A stretch of DNA of 62,763 bases from an uncultured Verrucomicrobia subdivision 3 bacterium (GTDB lineage Bacteria; Verrucomicrobiota; Verrucomicrobiia; Limisphaerales; UBA11358). The stretch lies in NCBI GenBank assembly GCA_903865745.1, contig CAIPKV010000010.1, forward strand, positions 1-62,763, given 5' to 3'. The position numbers and the translations under genes were made by a program. Shown one piece after another: positions 17,401 through 25,344 of the stretch; the stretch's first letter is position 1, and each line of letters starts with the position of its first letter. The notes below the pieces were generated by a model, which worked only from the letters and a program-made list of their open reading frames with translations, was not told the DNA's origin and made no database searches.

Positions 17401-18121
17401 TTCCCAGCTTAGGGGATACGGCCGCAATTAGCACTTCCACTCCCATCGCGCTCAACAGCAGCGTCTGGTGGATGGTCGCGCACAAACCATAAATGAACAT
17501 CGCCAGATAAAGATATCGTCGCTGCTGGGGCGCATACATCCAGCGCATCAGAAATAGCACTACGGCAATCAGCCAAGGTACCCCAAACACTGAAATACGG
17601 TTGATTACTACCGATTCGCTCCACATGAAGATATCCAACCCCAAAAGCGTTCCTGCCACACAGCCCGACACCAAGCAAATGGCGTTTTCCCATTCGCTGG
17701 TAAGTGATTTCAATTCCTCGATGCCCTCAATCAACATGCTACTGCCACGCGAAACCATCAGTGCCAGCATGCCACAGCCCATCGCCGCAGCGAAGGATTG
17801 GCCAACTTCAACGCGCCATGCCACATTGCCGATGGGCAAAACGAACGTCCAAAACCAGCTATATATCGCCCAAAACGGATAGCCTGGAGGATGCGGAATG
17901 CCCGCGTAGTAGGAGCCGGTGCAAAGTTCACCTGAATCTTCGAGGGTCAGCTCTGGAGCCAGAGTCCAAAGATAAACCGCCCACACTGATGCGAATGTAA
18001 TGATGAGGGCCAGCCAGTCAAACCGGCGGAACAGGGGCGGCACAATGATAGGTGCAGCGGCAGCGGTGGGCGCGGCGGTTTTGGTCGTCGCGGTGGGCTT
18101 GTTTTTGTTGTCGTTGCTCAT
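14462..18121 (-). CDS. GT117 (DUF2723) membrane protein with C-terminal TPRs
   Basis: This 1219-residue protein has a low-complexity Ala/Thr head. A polytopic membrane domain follows with the DUF2723 signature LTLEDSGELCTGSYYAGIPH and then PPGYPFW, and about a dozen hydrophobic helices up to residue ~580. A large soluble region follows, ending in tetratricopeptide-like repeats (about 1030-1210). DUF2723 is assigned to glycosyltransferase family 117; members are thought to use a lipid-linked sugar donor and act on the outer face of the membrane, and in Bacteroidetes a homologue is tied to protein O-glycosylation. The acceptor here is unknown. It converges on the tRNA-Asn gene. Confidence 0.85.
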   Translation of the reverse strand: MSNDNKNKPTATTKTAAPTAAAAPIIVPPLFRRFDWLALIITFASVWAVYLWTLAPELTLEDSGELCTGSYYAGIPHPPGYPFWAIYSWFWTFVLPIGNVAWRVEVGQSFAAAMGCGMLALMVSRGSSMLIEGIEELKSLTSEWENAICLVSGCVAGTLLGLDIFMWSESVVINRISVFGVPWLIAVVLFLMRWMYAPQQRRYLYLAMFIYGLCATIHQTLLLSAMGVEVLIAAVSPKLGRDLFFGNAVIYVVCLLLLAGGNIPALNNMSSIEQVLFHVVGIGSILTAGWLATKTKGLFTEWQSIIWMGVLWVLGVSFYFYEPISGMTVPPMQWGYPRTVEGFFHALSRGQYEGAHSYNIFQNPSRFAFQLSYLAQGLSDSFSRVYMFIGLMPFLFITKMHKRERSWIVGLTAIYICLAVLLVILLDVTPDRSTSELNKVFFTASHALFALMIGYGLTLMAAYMATQYQNFRRWGLVGGVVAVVLALYCLVDATGKLYFGPAGQISLSQLPHYVALSFDKDQYGLPVFAGLILVAIPMIFVAALLVYRKRGPLLILLGLICIMPLWSGMSHWYKSEQRNHWFGYWFGHDMFTPPFLDPKTGKLSYDNTLRAELLKDPKNAKVVYPEMARDTVLFGGTDPGRFCPTYIIFCESFIPHRCQPLQDQKFDRRDVYIITQNALADGTYLEYLRSQYNRHLQIDPPFFSRFFKYVSALFHLTTPGLIAVDGDLGSGDSGNGLIEGVASVLYNVLDRPFTAWGKYVEDYRRKGGVYPPNEIYIPSPADSQKCFEDYTTDVGRRAQLNQLAPGEDVHIENGRVQVSGQVAVMKINGLLCKVIFDNCPTNEFYVEESFPLDWMYPYETPFSVIMKINRQPVTELTQDVFDLDHKFWTDFTTRLCGNWITYDTSISNICDFIERTYIHNNYKGYTGDRAFVRDDDAQKAFSKLRSSQAGMYAWRLSPQCPPEYRQKSPASQAALIRETDFAFKQAFAFCPYSPEAVYRYVNFILQMAQTEEMAGHPEAALRRFDDAILIAQTCQKLDPFNDQITGLIKNLQDYKTQSTARAQTVSQIDQMEATARTNPGDVRNLIMLGVTYIQMQQTNRGAELFDQALASPNVKVADAGAIAGYYSQLGNIPKLEHALERLTALSPDQPEPHYDLGALEAYLGQTAPALTNLTIAINLSNERLKTNPAARNLLTQARSDVHLNSLRALPEFQKLVPPQ

Positions 18122-18275
18122 GCGTTATAAATCGATTGAAGTCGCATAGTTGAAAGGCAAAATCCTATTTTGTCCATCAAAAACGGCATCGGAAAGTAGA
18201 CTGCGCTGTCTTATTTGCGTTCAACTTTGAATTTTAGTCTTCACCCTCGCCCGTGCTTCCGGCAGCATCCTGTCC

Positions 18276-19022
18276 ATGTATAACGGCAAGAAAGTGGTCG
18301 TCGTCATGCCCGCCTACAACGCGGCCAAGACGGTTACCCAGACTGTAGATGAGGTGCACCAGCAGGGGATCGTGGATTTAATCATTCTCGTGGATGACCG
18401 CAGCCGCGACGATACTGTGAAAGTGGCCTCCCAACTGCTCGGTGTCCGCGTCCATGTCCACGAGAAAAACACCGGCTACGGCGGCAACCAGAAGACCTGC
18501 TACCGCCTTGCGCTCGAGTCGGGGGCCGACATCGTCATCATGGTGCATCCGGATTATCAATATACTCCCAAGCTGATTCCAGCGCTTGCCTCCATGATAG
18601 CCAACGACCTCCACCCTTGCGTCCTAGGCAGCCGCATCTTGGGCGGTTATTCACTGATGGGGGGAATGCCGTGGTGGAAATTCATTGCCAATCGTTTTCT
18701 GACTGCGGCGGAAAACATCATGATCGGCGCAAAACTATCCGAATACCACACCGGCTACAGGGCTTTCTCCAAGGAACTACTCCAGAAACTCGACCTATCG
18801 CACAATTCTGACGACTTCGTATTCGACAACCAGATGCTCGCGCAAATCATCTGGCATGGGTTTACGATTGGCGAAGTCAGTTGTCCCACGAAGTATTTCA
18901 CTGAAGCCTCCTCCATCAATTTCAAGCGCAGCGTCAAGTACGGCTTCGGCTGTCTCGGCACCGGCTCCAAGTTCCGCCTCGCCAAAATGGGTTTAATCAA
19001 ATCCAAGCTCTTTCACAAGTAA
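18276..19022 (+). CDS. Glycosyltransferase family 2 (DPM1/DPG synthase-like)
   Basis: This 248-residue GT-A protein starts with KKVVVVMPAYNAAKTV, followed by LVDDRSRDDT, IVMVHPDYQY and the acceptor-side HTGYRAFSKELL. This arrangement is shared with dolichyl- or polyprenyl-phosphate mannose/glucose synthases. No C-terminal membrane helices are seen. It is divergent from the GT117 gene (154 bp apart), which may use a polyprenyl-phosphate sugar, so a donor-making role for that protein is a reasonable inference. A strong hairpin terminator follows. Confidence 0.82.
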   Translation: MYNGKKVVVVMPAYNAAKTVTQTVDEVHQQGIVDLIILVDDRSRDDTVKVASQLLGVRVHVHEKNTGYGGNQKTCYRLALESGADIVIMVHPDYQYTPKLIPALASMIANDLHPCVLGSRILGGYSLMGGMPWWKFIANRFLTAAENIMIGAKLSEYHTGYRAFSKELLQKLDLSHNSDDFVFDNQMLAQIIWHGFTIGEVSCPTKYFTEASSINFKRSVKYGFGCLGTGSKFRLAKMGLIKSKLFHK

Positions 19023-19074
19023 AGCGCTCATCTGATGCCGGTTAGCCAGCACTGGCTGATAGTTTACGTTAGCT

Positions 19075-19115
19075 AAAATCTCTCGGCGTATTTACACCGA
19101 GAGATTTTTTCTTTT
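19075..19115 (+). terminator. Rho-independent terminator of the GT2 gene
   Basis: A 12-bp near-perfect stem (AAAATCTCTCGG paired with CCGAGAGATTTT) with a 10-nt loop is followed by a T-rich run. It lies about 50 nt after the stop at 19022. A mirror T run on the other strand could also let it stop transcription coming from the pseudopilins. Confidence 0.85.
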
Positions 19116-19175
19116 AAACCATATTTCAGCTACCTCGTAAACACTGTCCCAAAAGCGAACAGTGTCCAGAAGAAA

Positions 19176-19529
19176 TCAGGGCAGTACGTGAGCCGGTGTC
19201 ACCGTAGTACCCAGCGAGCACGTCGGGTTCGATCCAATAACATTATCTTGATAATAATCACCGCCGACCGGGCAGGGTGGCAAACTGCCCGACTTATTGA
19301 GCTTAATGTAGGGCAAAAGGTCAGTGGGAAAATTTACTGTTTGACCAGTCGTCGCACCGTGTTCAACAGCAAATTGATTGGCAGCCGAGTCAATCTGGCG
19401 AAGGTTGTTGATACAGGCATTGGCTTGGCTGGTGGCGCGCGCCTTGATGAAGTTAGGAATCGCAATGGCTGCCAGCAGGCCGATGATAGCTACGACAATC
19501 ATGATTTCTACGAGGGTGAAACCGCCCAA
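19176..19529 (-). CDS. Type II/IV pseudopilin, leader apparently frameshifted
   Basis: The open frame gives GFTLVEIMIVVAIIGLLAA, the type III signal and hydrophobic stem of a prepilin, followed by a soluble domain ending GGDYYQDNVIGSNPTCSLG. In-frame translation can only begin at TTG 19529, leaving no charged leader. An ATG at 19552 starts MKTNKK but is one base out of frame. One extra A in the A7 tract (19534-19540 on the plus strand) would join them as MKTNKKNQLGGFTLVEI, matching the paralogue next door. It may be a sequencing error, a phase-variable gene, slippage-dependent expression or a recent pseudogene. Confidence 0.75.
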   Translation of the reverse strand: MGGFTLVEIMIVVAIIGLLAAIAIPNFIKARATSQANACINNLRQIDSAANQFAVEHGATTGQTVNFPTDLLPYIKLNKSGSLPPCPVGGDYYQDNVIGSNPTCSLGTTVTPAHVLP

Positions 19530-19719
19530 CTGGTTTTTTTATTAGTTTTCATAGTATAGTTTTTATGAGTTCAAGTACAACGAGCAGATGAGATGCCAAT
19601 AATGTTTAATTAAATATCTGTAATTAGTAATGCCACTCCGCCCACCTTTTGTAAAAGTTTTTCCCTCTTGGCGCTCCAAATTTTCCACCTTCTCGCGAAT
19701 GACCGAAACCCGTAACCCA

Positions 19720-20097
19720 TTATGGCAGGACATGTGCCGGTGTCACCGTAGTGCCGAGGGAACACGTCGGGTTCGACCCGATAACGTTGTCCTGATAGTA
19801 ATCCCCACCGACGGGGCAGGGCGGGATGCTGCCCGATTTATTCAATTTGATATAAGTCGCCAAATCCGTGGGGAAGTTAATGGTTTGACCGGTGGTCGCG
19901 CCATGTTCGATGGCGAATTGATTGGCCGCTGCGTCAATCTGGCGAAGATTATTGATGCACGCATTGGCCTGACTTTTGGCGCGGGCCTTGATGAAGTTAG
20001 GAATTGCGATGGCCGCCAGCAGACCAATAATCGCAACGACAATCATGATTTCCACGAGTGTGAAGCCCGGATGCCCGATGCGTTTATTGGCGTTCAT
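19720..20097 (-). CDS. Type II/IV pseudopilin (intact paralogue)
   Basis: This 125-residue protein starts with a charged leader, MNANKRIGHPG, and is predicted to be cleaved before FTLVEIMIVVAIIGLLAA by a prepilin peptidase. The remainder is nearly identical to the downstream copy, including the CPVGGDYYQDN end. A GAAGGG motif lies 7 nt before ATG 20097; an upstream in-frame start at 20133 is less likely. Such short proteins are abundant in Verrucomicrobia and are related to major pseudopilins of type II secretion or type IV pili. No assembly machinery is encoded nearby. Confidence 0.88.
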   Translation of the reverse strand: MNANKRIGHPGFTLVEIMIVVAIIGLLAAIAIPNFIKARAKSQANACINNLRQIDAAANQFAIEHGATTGQTINFPTDLATYIKLNKSGSIPPCPVGGDYYQDNVIGSNPTCSLGTTVTPAHVLP

Positions 20098-20473
20098 AAA
20101 TTTGCCCTTCAAAATTCTAACATTATTTAGCATTTAAGATGCCATATAAGGATATTTTGATGAATGGCCCGCTCCGCGTTAAGTTCAAAGGTTTAAAAAT
20201 CATTACCGACCAGTTGGCCTGACCCCTCCAAATGCTTGACAATTCTCGCCTGACTTTACCAGTTCTCTCCTAGACTGGCCAAATCCAAAGCGCTCCACAG
20301 ACCTTTGCCGAAGACAGTACGCAAAGTACTTTAAATGGGCTGCTCTGGTTACGGGTCTGCATAAACCAATATTCAAAATCAACTCTCAACCTCTTATAAA
20401 ATTCGACTGGACCCTAAAGTCGCTAACCTTTTTTTGTGTAACCCCATAATCCACTAAATAATCGCATATAAGC
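20098..20473. other. Intergenic region between pseudopilin and FGE genes
   Basis: About 370 AT-rich bases separate the two divergent genes and must contain both promoters. I cannot point to convincing -35/-10 pairs. No repeat, RNA gene or hairpin with a T run is visible. Confidence 0.4.
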
Positions 20474-20569
20474 TTGAGGGTCAAGATTGTCGCTAAAAAA
20501 ATTGTGGCTGACCGGCATATCAGTCCAAATATTCATTGCCGCCCATTTGTATTTCATCTGCGACTATCT

Positions 20570-21682
20570 GTGGCTAAACTCGCCCGCGTGTATCAAGTTC
20601 GCTTTCTATTGTTATTCATCCTGTGTACGGGAGGCTTGCTCTCCGTGTTCGCGGGGGAGGATTCGAATGCCGTGGTCACCAGCAATTCGCCCTTTGGCCC
20701 GACTCTTCCCAACACTGCCCCCGCGCCGACGAATGCGCCGCCCGGTATGGTGTGGATTCCTGGCGGCGAGTTTTCCATGGGCAGTATCACGCCGTCCGAG
20801 GGCATCTGCACCCCGGCCACGATGAACGCCGTACATGATGCGGAGCCGGTTCATCGCGTTTATGTGGACGGCTTCTGGATGGACACGAATGACGTGACGA
20901 ATGCGAGGTTCGAGCAGTTCGTCAAAGCCACCGGCTACGTGACGGTGGCGGAAATCGCGCCGACGAAGGAACAGTTCCCTACCGCGCCGCCAGAAAATCT
21001 GGTGGCCGGTTCCACGGTCTTCACGCCCACGACGAACGCGGTGCCGCTGGATGATTTCTTCCAGTGGTGGCGGTATGTGCACGGGGCGAACTGGCGGCAT
21101 CCTACCGGGCCGGATAGTACAATAAAGGGCAAGGAGAATTTTCCGGTGGTGCAAGTGTGCTACGCTGACGCGTTGGCTTACGCGAAGTGGGCAGGCAAAC
21201 GCCTGCCTACGGAGGCGGAATGGGAATTCGCGGCGCGTGGCGGGCGGGCTGGCAAAAACTATGCGTGGGGCGATGAGTTCCGCCCGAACGGCAAGTGGAT
21301 GGCGAATATCTATACTGGCCGCTTTCCGTATGACGATAATGGGGCGGACGGCTACGCGGGCATCGCGCCGGTCGGGCAATATCCGCCGAACGGCTACGGG
21401 CTGTATGACATGGCGGGCAATGTGTGGCAATGGTGCAGCGATTGGTATCGCCCGGATTATTATGCGCGGCTAAAACTTGCGGGCATCACGATGGCGCGCA
21501 ATCCGCAAGGCCCGGACAAATCCTACAATCCGGAGGATGACCAGCCGCAGCGGGTGCAGCGCGGCGGATCGTTTCTGTGCACGGACGAATATTGCACTCG
21601 TTACCTGATGGGTACGCGCGGCAAAGGCGATGTGGATACCGGCAGCAATCATCTGGGCTTCCGTTGCGTGCAGTCGCCGTGA
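20570..21682 (+). CDS. Secreted formylglycine-generating enzyme homologue
   Basis: This protein of about 370 residues is a sulfatase-modifying factor/FGE-sulfatase domain protein. It begins with a signal-like hydrophobic stretch (VRFLLLFILCTGGLLSVFAG), then MVWIPGGEFSMGS, RLPTEAEWEFAARGG, YDMAGNVWQWCSDWY and RGGSFLCTDEYCTRY. The last motif keeps both copper-binding cysteines of true aerobic FGE (here Cys337 and Cys342, equivalent to C336/C341 in the human enzyme). FGE converts a Cys in sulfatases to formylglycine. The start is uncertain: GTG 20570 and 20588 or TTG 20474 are in frame and none has a good ribosome-binding site. No sulfatase gene lies in the window. Confidence 0.85.
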   Translation: MAKLARVYQVRFLLLFILCTGGLLSVFAGEDSNAVVTSNSPFGPTLPNTAPAPTNAPPGMVWIPGGEFSMGSITPSEGICTPATMNAVHDAEPVHRVYVDGFWMDTNDVTNARFEQFVKATGYVTVAEIAPTKEQFPTAPPENLVAGSTVFTPTTNAVPLDDFFQWWRYVHGANWRHPTGPDSTIKGKENFPVVQVCYADALAYAKWAGKRLPTEAEWEFAARGGRAGKNYAWGDEFRPNGKWMANIYTGRFPYDDNGADGYAGIAPVGQYPPNGYGLYDMAGNVWQWCSDWYRPDYYARLKLAGITMARNPQGPDKSYNPEDDQPQRVQRGGSFLCTDEYCTRYLMGTRGKGDVDTGSNHLGFRCVQSP

Positions 21683-21686
21683 GTTG

Positions 21687-21722
21687 ATAAAAAAGATTCC
21701 GCCGGGTAGTGCCGGCGGAATC
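21687..21722 (-). terminator. Rho-independent terminator of the acyl-CoA synthetase gene
   Basis: An 11-bp perfect stem (GATTCCGCCGG and CCGGCGGAATC, 21695-21705 with 21712-21722) has a 6-nt loop. On the minus strand it is followed by six T residues, as expected for a terminator of the gene ending at 21752. On the plus strand no T run follows, so it would not serve the FGE gene well. Confidence 0.85.
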
Positions 21723-21751
21723 GGGGCGGGGCAGGGGGATATTAGCTCGGT

Positions 21752-24508
21752 TCAGTAGGTGTAGCTGGCCGTGAAGAGATTGCTGTCGGCGTCGTGTTCG
21801 ACCTTGAACCCGACCTTGCGGCAGATGTGGTGCATGGCGTGATTGTCGCCCAGCACCTGGCCGGAAATCTTCGTGAGTTTCTCCACGCGGCCAATCTCGA
21901 TGAGCCGGCGGAGGAGTTCGGTGCCCAGCCCCTGGCCGTGCCAGGCGTCGCTGACGAGAATGGCGAACTCGGCCTGGTTCGTCGCGTGCTGTTTGCTCAA
22001 GCGGCCGACGCCGAGAATCTTTTTCTCATCACCCTTCTTGGCGGGCTTCAACTCGGCGACGAGCGCAATCTCGCGGTCGTAGTCGTTGAAGCAGATGCGG
22101 GTCAGGCGTTCGTGGGCGACGCGCTGCGAGAGTTTGAGCGCGGCGAAGTAACGGTTGTAAACGCTTTCTTCGGACAGGGTCTCGTGAAATTTCACCAACT
22201 GCGGTTCGTCTTCGGGCTTGATGGGGCGGATGAACAGCGGCGCTTTGTTCTTCATTCGCCACGGCGTTGCGTATTGGTTCGGGTACGGGCGGATGGCGGA
22301 CTTGGGCAGTTTGGCCTCCGGTGTTTTCAAGTCGTGCAGCACCACGCGGCCGTCGAGGGCGAAGATGCGTTCGGAGGAGACGAGCAGGGGATTGATGTCA
22401 ATCTCGGCTATCCACGGCTGCTCGACGACGAGCTGGCTAAAGCGGACGAGGAGTTGTTCAAGCGCGGCGATGTTTGTGGCTTTGCGCCCGCGCACGCCTT
22501 GAAGCGCAGTGAAGATCTTGGTGCGTTCCATCATGCGCCGCGCGAGCGTGGCGTTGAGCGGCGGCAGACCGAGCGCGCGATCTTTGTAAACTTCGACGAG
22601 CTGGCCGCCGGTGCCGAAGAGCAGCACGGGTCCGAACTGCGGGTCGATGCTGCTGCCAATGATAATTTCATAGCCTTCGAGCTTGATCATCGGTTGCACG
22701 GTGACGCCCTGGAAATGTTGTTTGCCCGCTTTCTTGGCACAGGAAGTTTCGATGGTCTTGAAGGCCTGGCGCACGGCGGAGGCGGTGCGGAGATTTAATT
22801 GAACGCCGCCCACATCGGTCTTGTGGGTGATGGTCTCGGAATGCAGCTTGAGCACGACGGGGAAGCCGAGACGCGCGGCCTGCTTGACGGCGTCGCTCTC
22901 GCTGGTGGCGATGTGGGTCTCGACGGTTGGGATGCCGTAGGCGGCGAGCAGCTTCTTGGATTCAAACTCGGTGAGGAGTGTGCGGCCGGACTTGCGGACG
23001 TCGGCGATGATGGCGGCCGCTTTGTCGCGATCAATCTCGCCGCGTTCGTCGTCGGGGGCGGCGGCGGGGGTTTCGTAAAGCTGGCGCAGATTCTCGCTGT
23101 AGCGCCACATATAATAAAAGGATTTTGCGGCGCGGTCGGGATACTTGAACGTCGGAATTTGCGCGGCATTCAAGATGTCCTCACCTTTCGCTACGATGTC
23201 CGCACCCATCCAACTGGCGAGCACGGGTTTGTTTGGAATCTGCGCGTAGGGCTTGAGACATTTGGCGGTGGCAGTCGGATCGGTCATCGCCTGCGGCGTG
23301 AGAATGACGAGGATGCCATCGGTGTTCGGGTCTTTCGAGGCAATCTCGAGCGACTTGGCGTAAAGTTCCGGTTTGGCGTCGCCGATGATGTCCACGGGAT
23401 TGTTATGGCTCCAGGTTGGGGGGAGAATGGCGTTGAAGGCGGCCATGGTTTCCGACGTGAGGTCGGCGAGCTGCGCGCCGCTGCCGATGAGCATGTCCGT
23501 GGCGATGACGCTGGGGCCGCCGGCATTGGTGACGATGGTGAGGCGCGGGCCTTTCGGGCGCGGCTGTTTGCCGAGCACTTCCGCCATGTCGAACAATTCG
23601 GAAATCGCTTCGACGCGCAAAACGCCGACGCGCTGGAACGCGGCTTGCAACACTTCATCGCTGCCGGTGAGCGAGCCCGTGTGCGACGCGGCGGCCTTGG
23701 CGGCAGCCTCTGTACGACCGGGCTTGATAACGATGATGGGCTTGGTCAAGGCGACTTCGCGCGCGGCGGAGAGGAACGCGCGTGCGTCACCGATGGATTC
23801 CATATAGATGACAATGCTCTTGGTATTCGGATCGTCACCGAGATGATTGATTAAATCGCCCCAGCCGATATCAAGCATCGAACCGAGTGAGACGAACGCG
23901 CTGAAGCCGACGTTTTCTTTCAGGCTCCAATCCAGAATCGCGGTGCAGAGCGCGCCGCTCTGGCTGATGAAACCGACGCTGCCCGGCTTGGCCATGTCGG
24001 CGGCGAAGGTGGCGTTCAGTTTGTTGCCGGGAACCATGACGCCTAGGCAGTTCGGTCCAACGATGCGGATGCCAGCCTTATTAGCTTCTTCCAAAACTTG
24101 ACGTTCGAGCTCCACGCCGACGGGACCAATCTCCTTGAAACCGGCGGAAATAATGATGACGCCTTTGACGCCTGCCGCACCGCAGTCTTTGACAATGCTT
24201 GGCACGGTTGCTGGGGGCGTGATGATGACGGCGAGGTCGGCTTTCTCCGGCACGGCGATGATGCTGGGATAAGCCTTGATGCCGAGCACGGTGTCGCGCT
24301 TGGGGTTGACGGGAAATATTTTCCCGGCGAAACCGCCCTTGACCATGTTATCCAAAATCGTCCGGCCGACGCTCCCGGGATTTTCTGTGGCGCCGATGAT
24401 GGCAACAGACTTGGGGGAGAAGATCGGGTCGAGCGGCCGACGGGTGCTGGTGTGCAGGATGTCGTGCGCGGATTCAAGCTGCGCAGAGGGGTTGGGTATG
24501 TTCGTCAT
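21752..24508 (-). CDS. PatZ-like ADP-forming acyl-CoA synthetase fused to GNAT acetyltransferase
   Basis: This 918-residue protein has four parts. They are a CoA-binding Rossmann domain (about 30-155, [19 protein letters not shown]), a succinyl-CoA-ligase-like domain with His276 in [10 protein letters not shown], an ATP-grasp domain (about 505-720, [19 protein letters not shown]), and a C-terminal GNAT domain (about 755-918, [20 protein letters not shown]). The order equals that of E. coli PatZ/YfiQ, a protein lysine acetyltransferase whose synthetase part is inactive. Here His276, the residue phosphorylated in ADP-forming synthetases, is retained, so the synthetase half may be active. A regulatory role in acetyl-CoA metabolism is inferred. 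It has its own terminator. Confidence 0.9.
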   Translation of the reverse strand: MTNIPNPSAQLESAHDILHTSTRRPLDPIFSPKSVAIIGATENPGSVGRTILDNMVKGGFAGKIFPVNPKRDTVLGIKAYPSIIAVPEKADLAVIITPPATVPSIVKDCGAAGVKGVIIISAGFKEIGPVGVELERQVLEEANKAGIRIVGPNCLGVMVPGNKLNATFAADMAKPGSVGFISQSGALCTAILDWSLKENVGFSAFVSLGSMLDIGWGDLINHLGDDPNTKSIVIYMESIGDARAFLSAAREVALTKPIIVIKPGRTEAAAKAAASHTGSLTGSDEVLQAAFQRVGVLRVEAISELFDMAEVLGKQPRPKGPRLTIVTNAGGPSVIATDMLIGSGAQLADLTSETMAAFNAILPPTWSHNNPVDIIGDAKPELYAKSLEIASKDPNTDGILVILTPQAMTDPTATAKCLKPYAQIPNKPVLASWMGADIVAKGEDILNAAQIPTFKYPDRAAKSFYYMWRYSENLRQLYETPAAAPDDERGEIDRDKAAAIIADVRKSGRTLLTEFESKKLLAAYGIPTVETHIATSESDAVKQAARLGFPVVLKLHSETITHKTDVGGVQLNLRTASAVRQAFKTIETSCAKKAGKQHFQGVTVQPMIKLEGYEIIIGSSIDPQFGPVLLFGTGGQLVEVYKDRALGLPPLNATLARRMMERTKIFTALQGVRGRKATNIAALEQLLVRFSQLVVEQPWIAEIDINPLLVSSERIFALDGRVVLHDLKTPEAKLPKSAIRPYPNQYATPWRMKNKAPLFIRPIKPEDEPQLVKFHETLSEESVYNRYFAALKLSQRVAHERLTRICFNDYDREIALVAELKPAKKGDEKKILGVGRLSKQHATNQAEFAILVSDAWHGQGLGTELLRRLIEIGRVEKLTKISGQVLGDNHAMHHICRKVGFKVEHDADSNLFTASYTY

Positions 24509-24651
24509 AATGTTTTTATTAATGTCATTTAATTTAATGGTGAGAAAATGACAGTGAACGGCGGCGAGGACTTCACCGCCTTTGGCAAATCATCACCCAA
24601 TATTGTCATTCGGTTCCGGTCGGCGAACCGGTAGAAAGGGCTGCAATACGG

Positions 24652-25344
24652 CTAGCCGAGCTTTGGGGTTTGTCCTTGTGAGTCCACCCAGCGCACGGCG
24701 AACCGCATTAGTTCGGTGGCGGATTTGAGGCCGAGCTTGCTCTTGATGTTGGCACGGTGGACCTCCACCGTCTTGACGCTCAAGTGTAATTGCTCGGCGA
24801 TGGCACGCGTGCCGACACCCGAGCCGACCAATTGGAAAACTTCGAACTCGCGGTCCGAAAGTTTTTGCACGGGGGAGCTGGAATGTTCCGGCTGACGTCC
24901 CGAAAACATTTCCATAATGCGCGAGGACATGTTTTCGCTGACGTAAATCTGGCCAGCCAACACCTGTCGGATGGCTTTCAAAAACTTTTGCCCACCCTCC
25001 TGCTTCATGATGTAGCCGCGCCCGCCGGCCCGCAGCACGCGCTCGGCATAAATCATTTCGTCGTGCATGGACACCACCAAAATTGCCAGCTCCGGCCGCA
25101 ACGACCGAAGGTCTTTGATTAGCTCCAGACCATTTTTATCTGGCAATGAAATGTCGAGCAGCGCGAGGTCAAATTTTAGTTTTGCCACGAGGTCAATCGC
25201 CTGGCCGGCAGTGTCAGCTTCGGCAGCGACCATCAGATCCGGTTCGTTGCCAATCAACTGGGCCAGGCCGGTGCGCATCATTGGATGATCGTCCACGATG
25301 AGGATGCGCTTGCTGGGGTTTTTATATTTTACATTCACATTCAA
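24652..25344 (-). CDS. NarL/FixJ-type response regulator
   Basis: This 230-residue regulator has a receiver domain (RILIVDDHPMMRTG, phospho-acceptor Asp64 in LALLDISLPDKNG) and a LuxR-type helix-turn-helix (LSDREFEVFQLVGSGVGTRA, TVEVHRANIKSKLGL). Its TTG start overlaps the kinase stop (TTGA). The overlap and order make it the cognate partner of the upstream histidine kinase. The target genes are unknown. Confidence 0.92.
   Translation of the reverse strand: MNVNVKYKNPSKRILIVDDHPMMRTGLAQLIGNEPDLMVAAEADTAGQAIDLVAKLKFDLALLDISLPDKNGLELIKDLRSLRPELAILVVSMHDEMIYAERVLRAGGRGYIMKQEGGQKFLKAIRQVLAGQIYVSENMSSRIMEMFSGRQPEHSSSPVQKLSDREFEVFQLVGSGVGTRAIAEQLHLSVKTVEVHRANIKSKLGLKSATELMRFAVRWVDSQGQTPKLG

Noticed and set aside
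21794-22798. Long plus-strand frame (334 codons) opposite the PatZ-like gene
   Set aside because: Antisense shadow of a clearly recognised protein.
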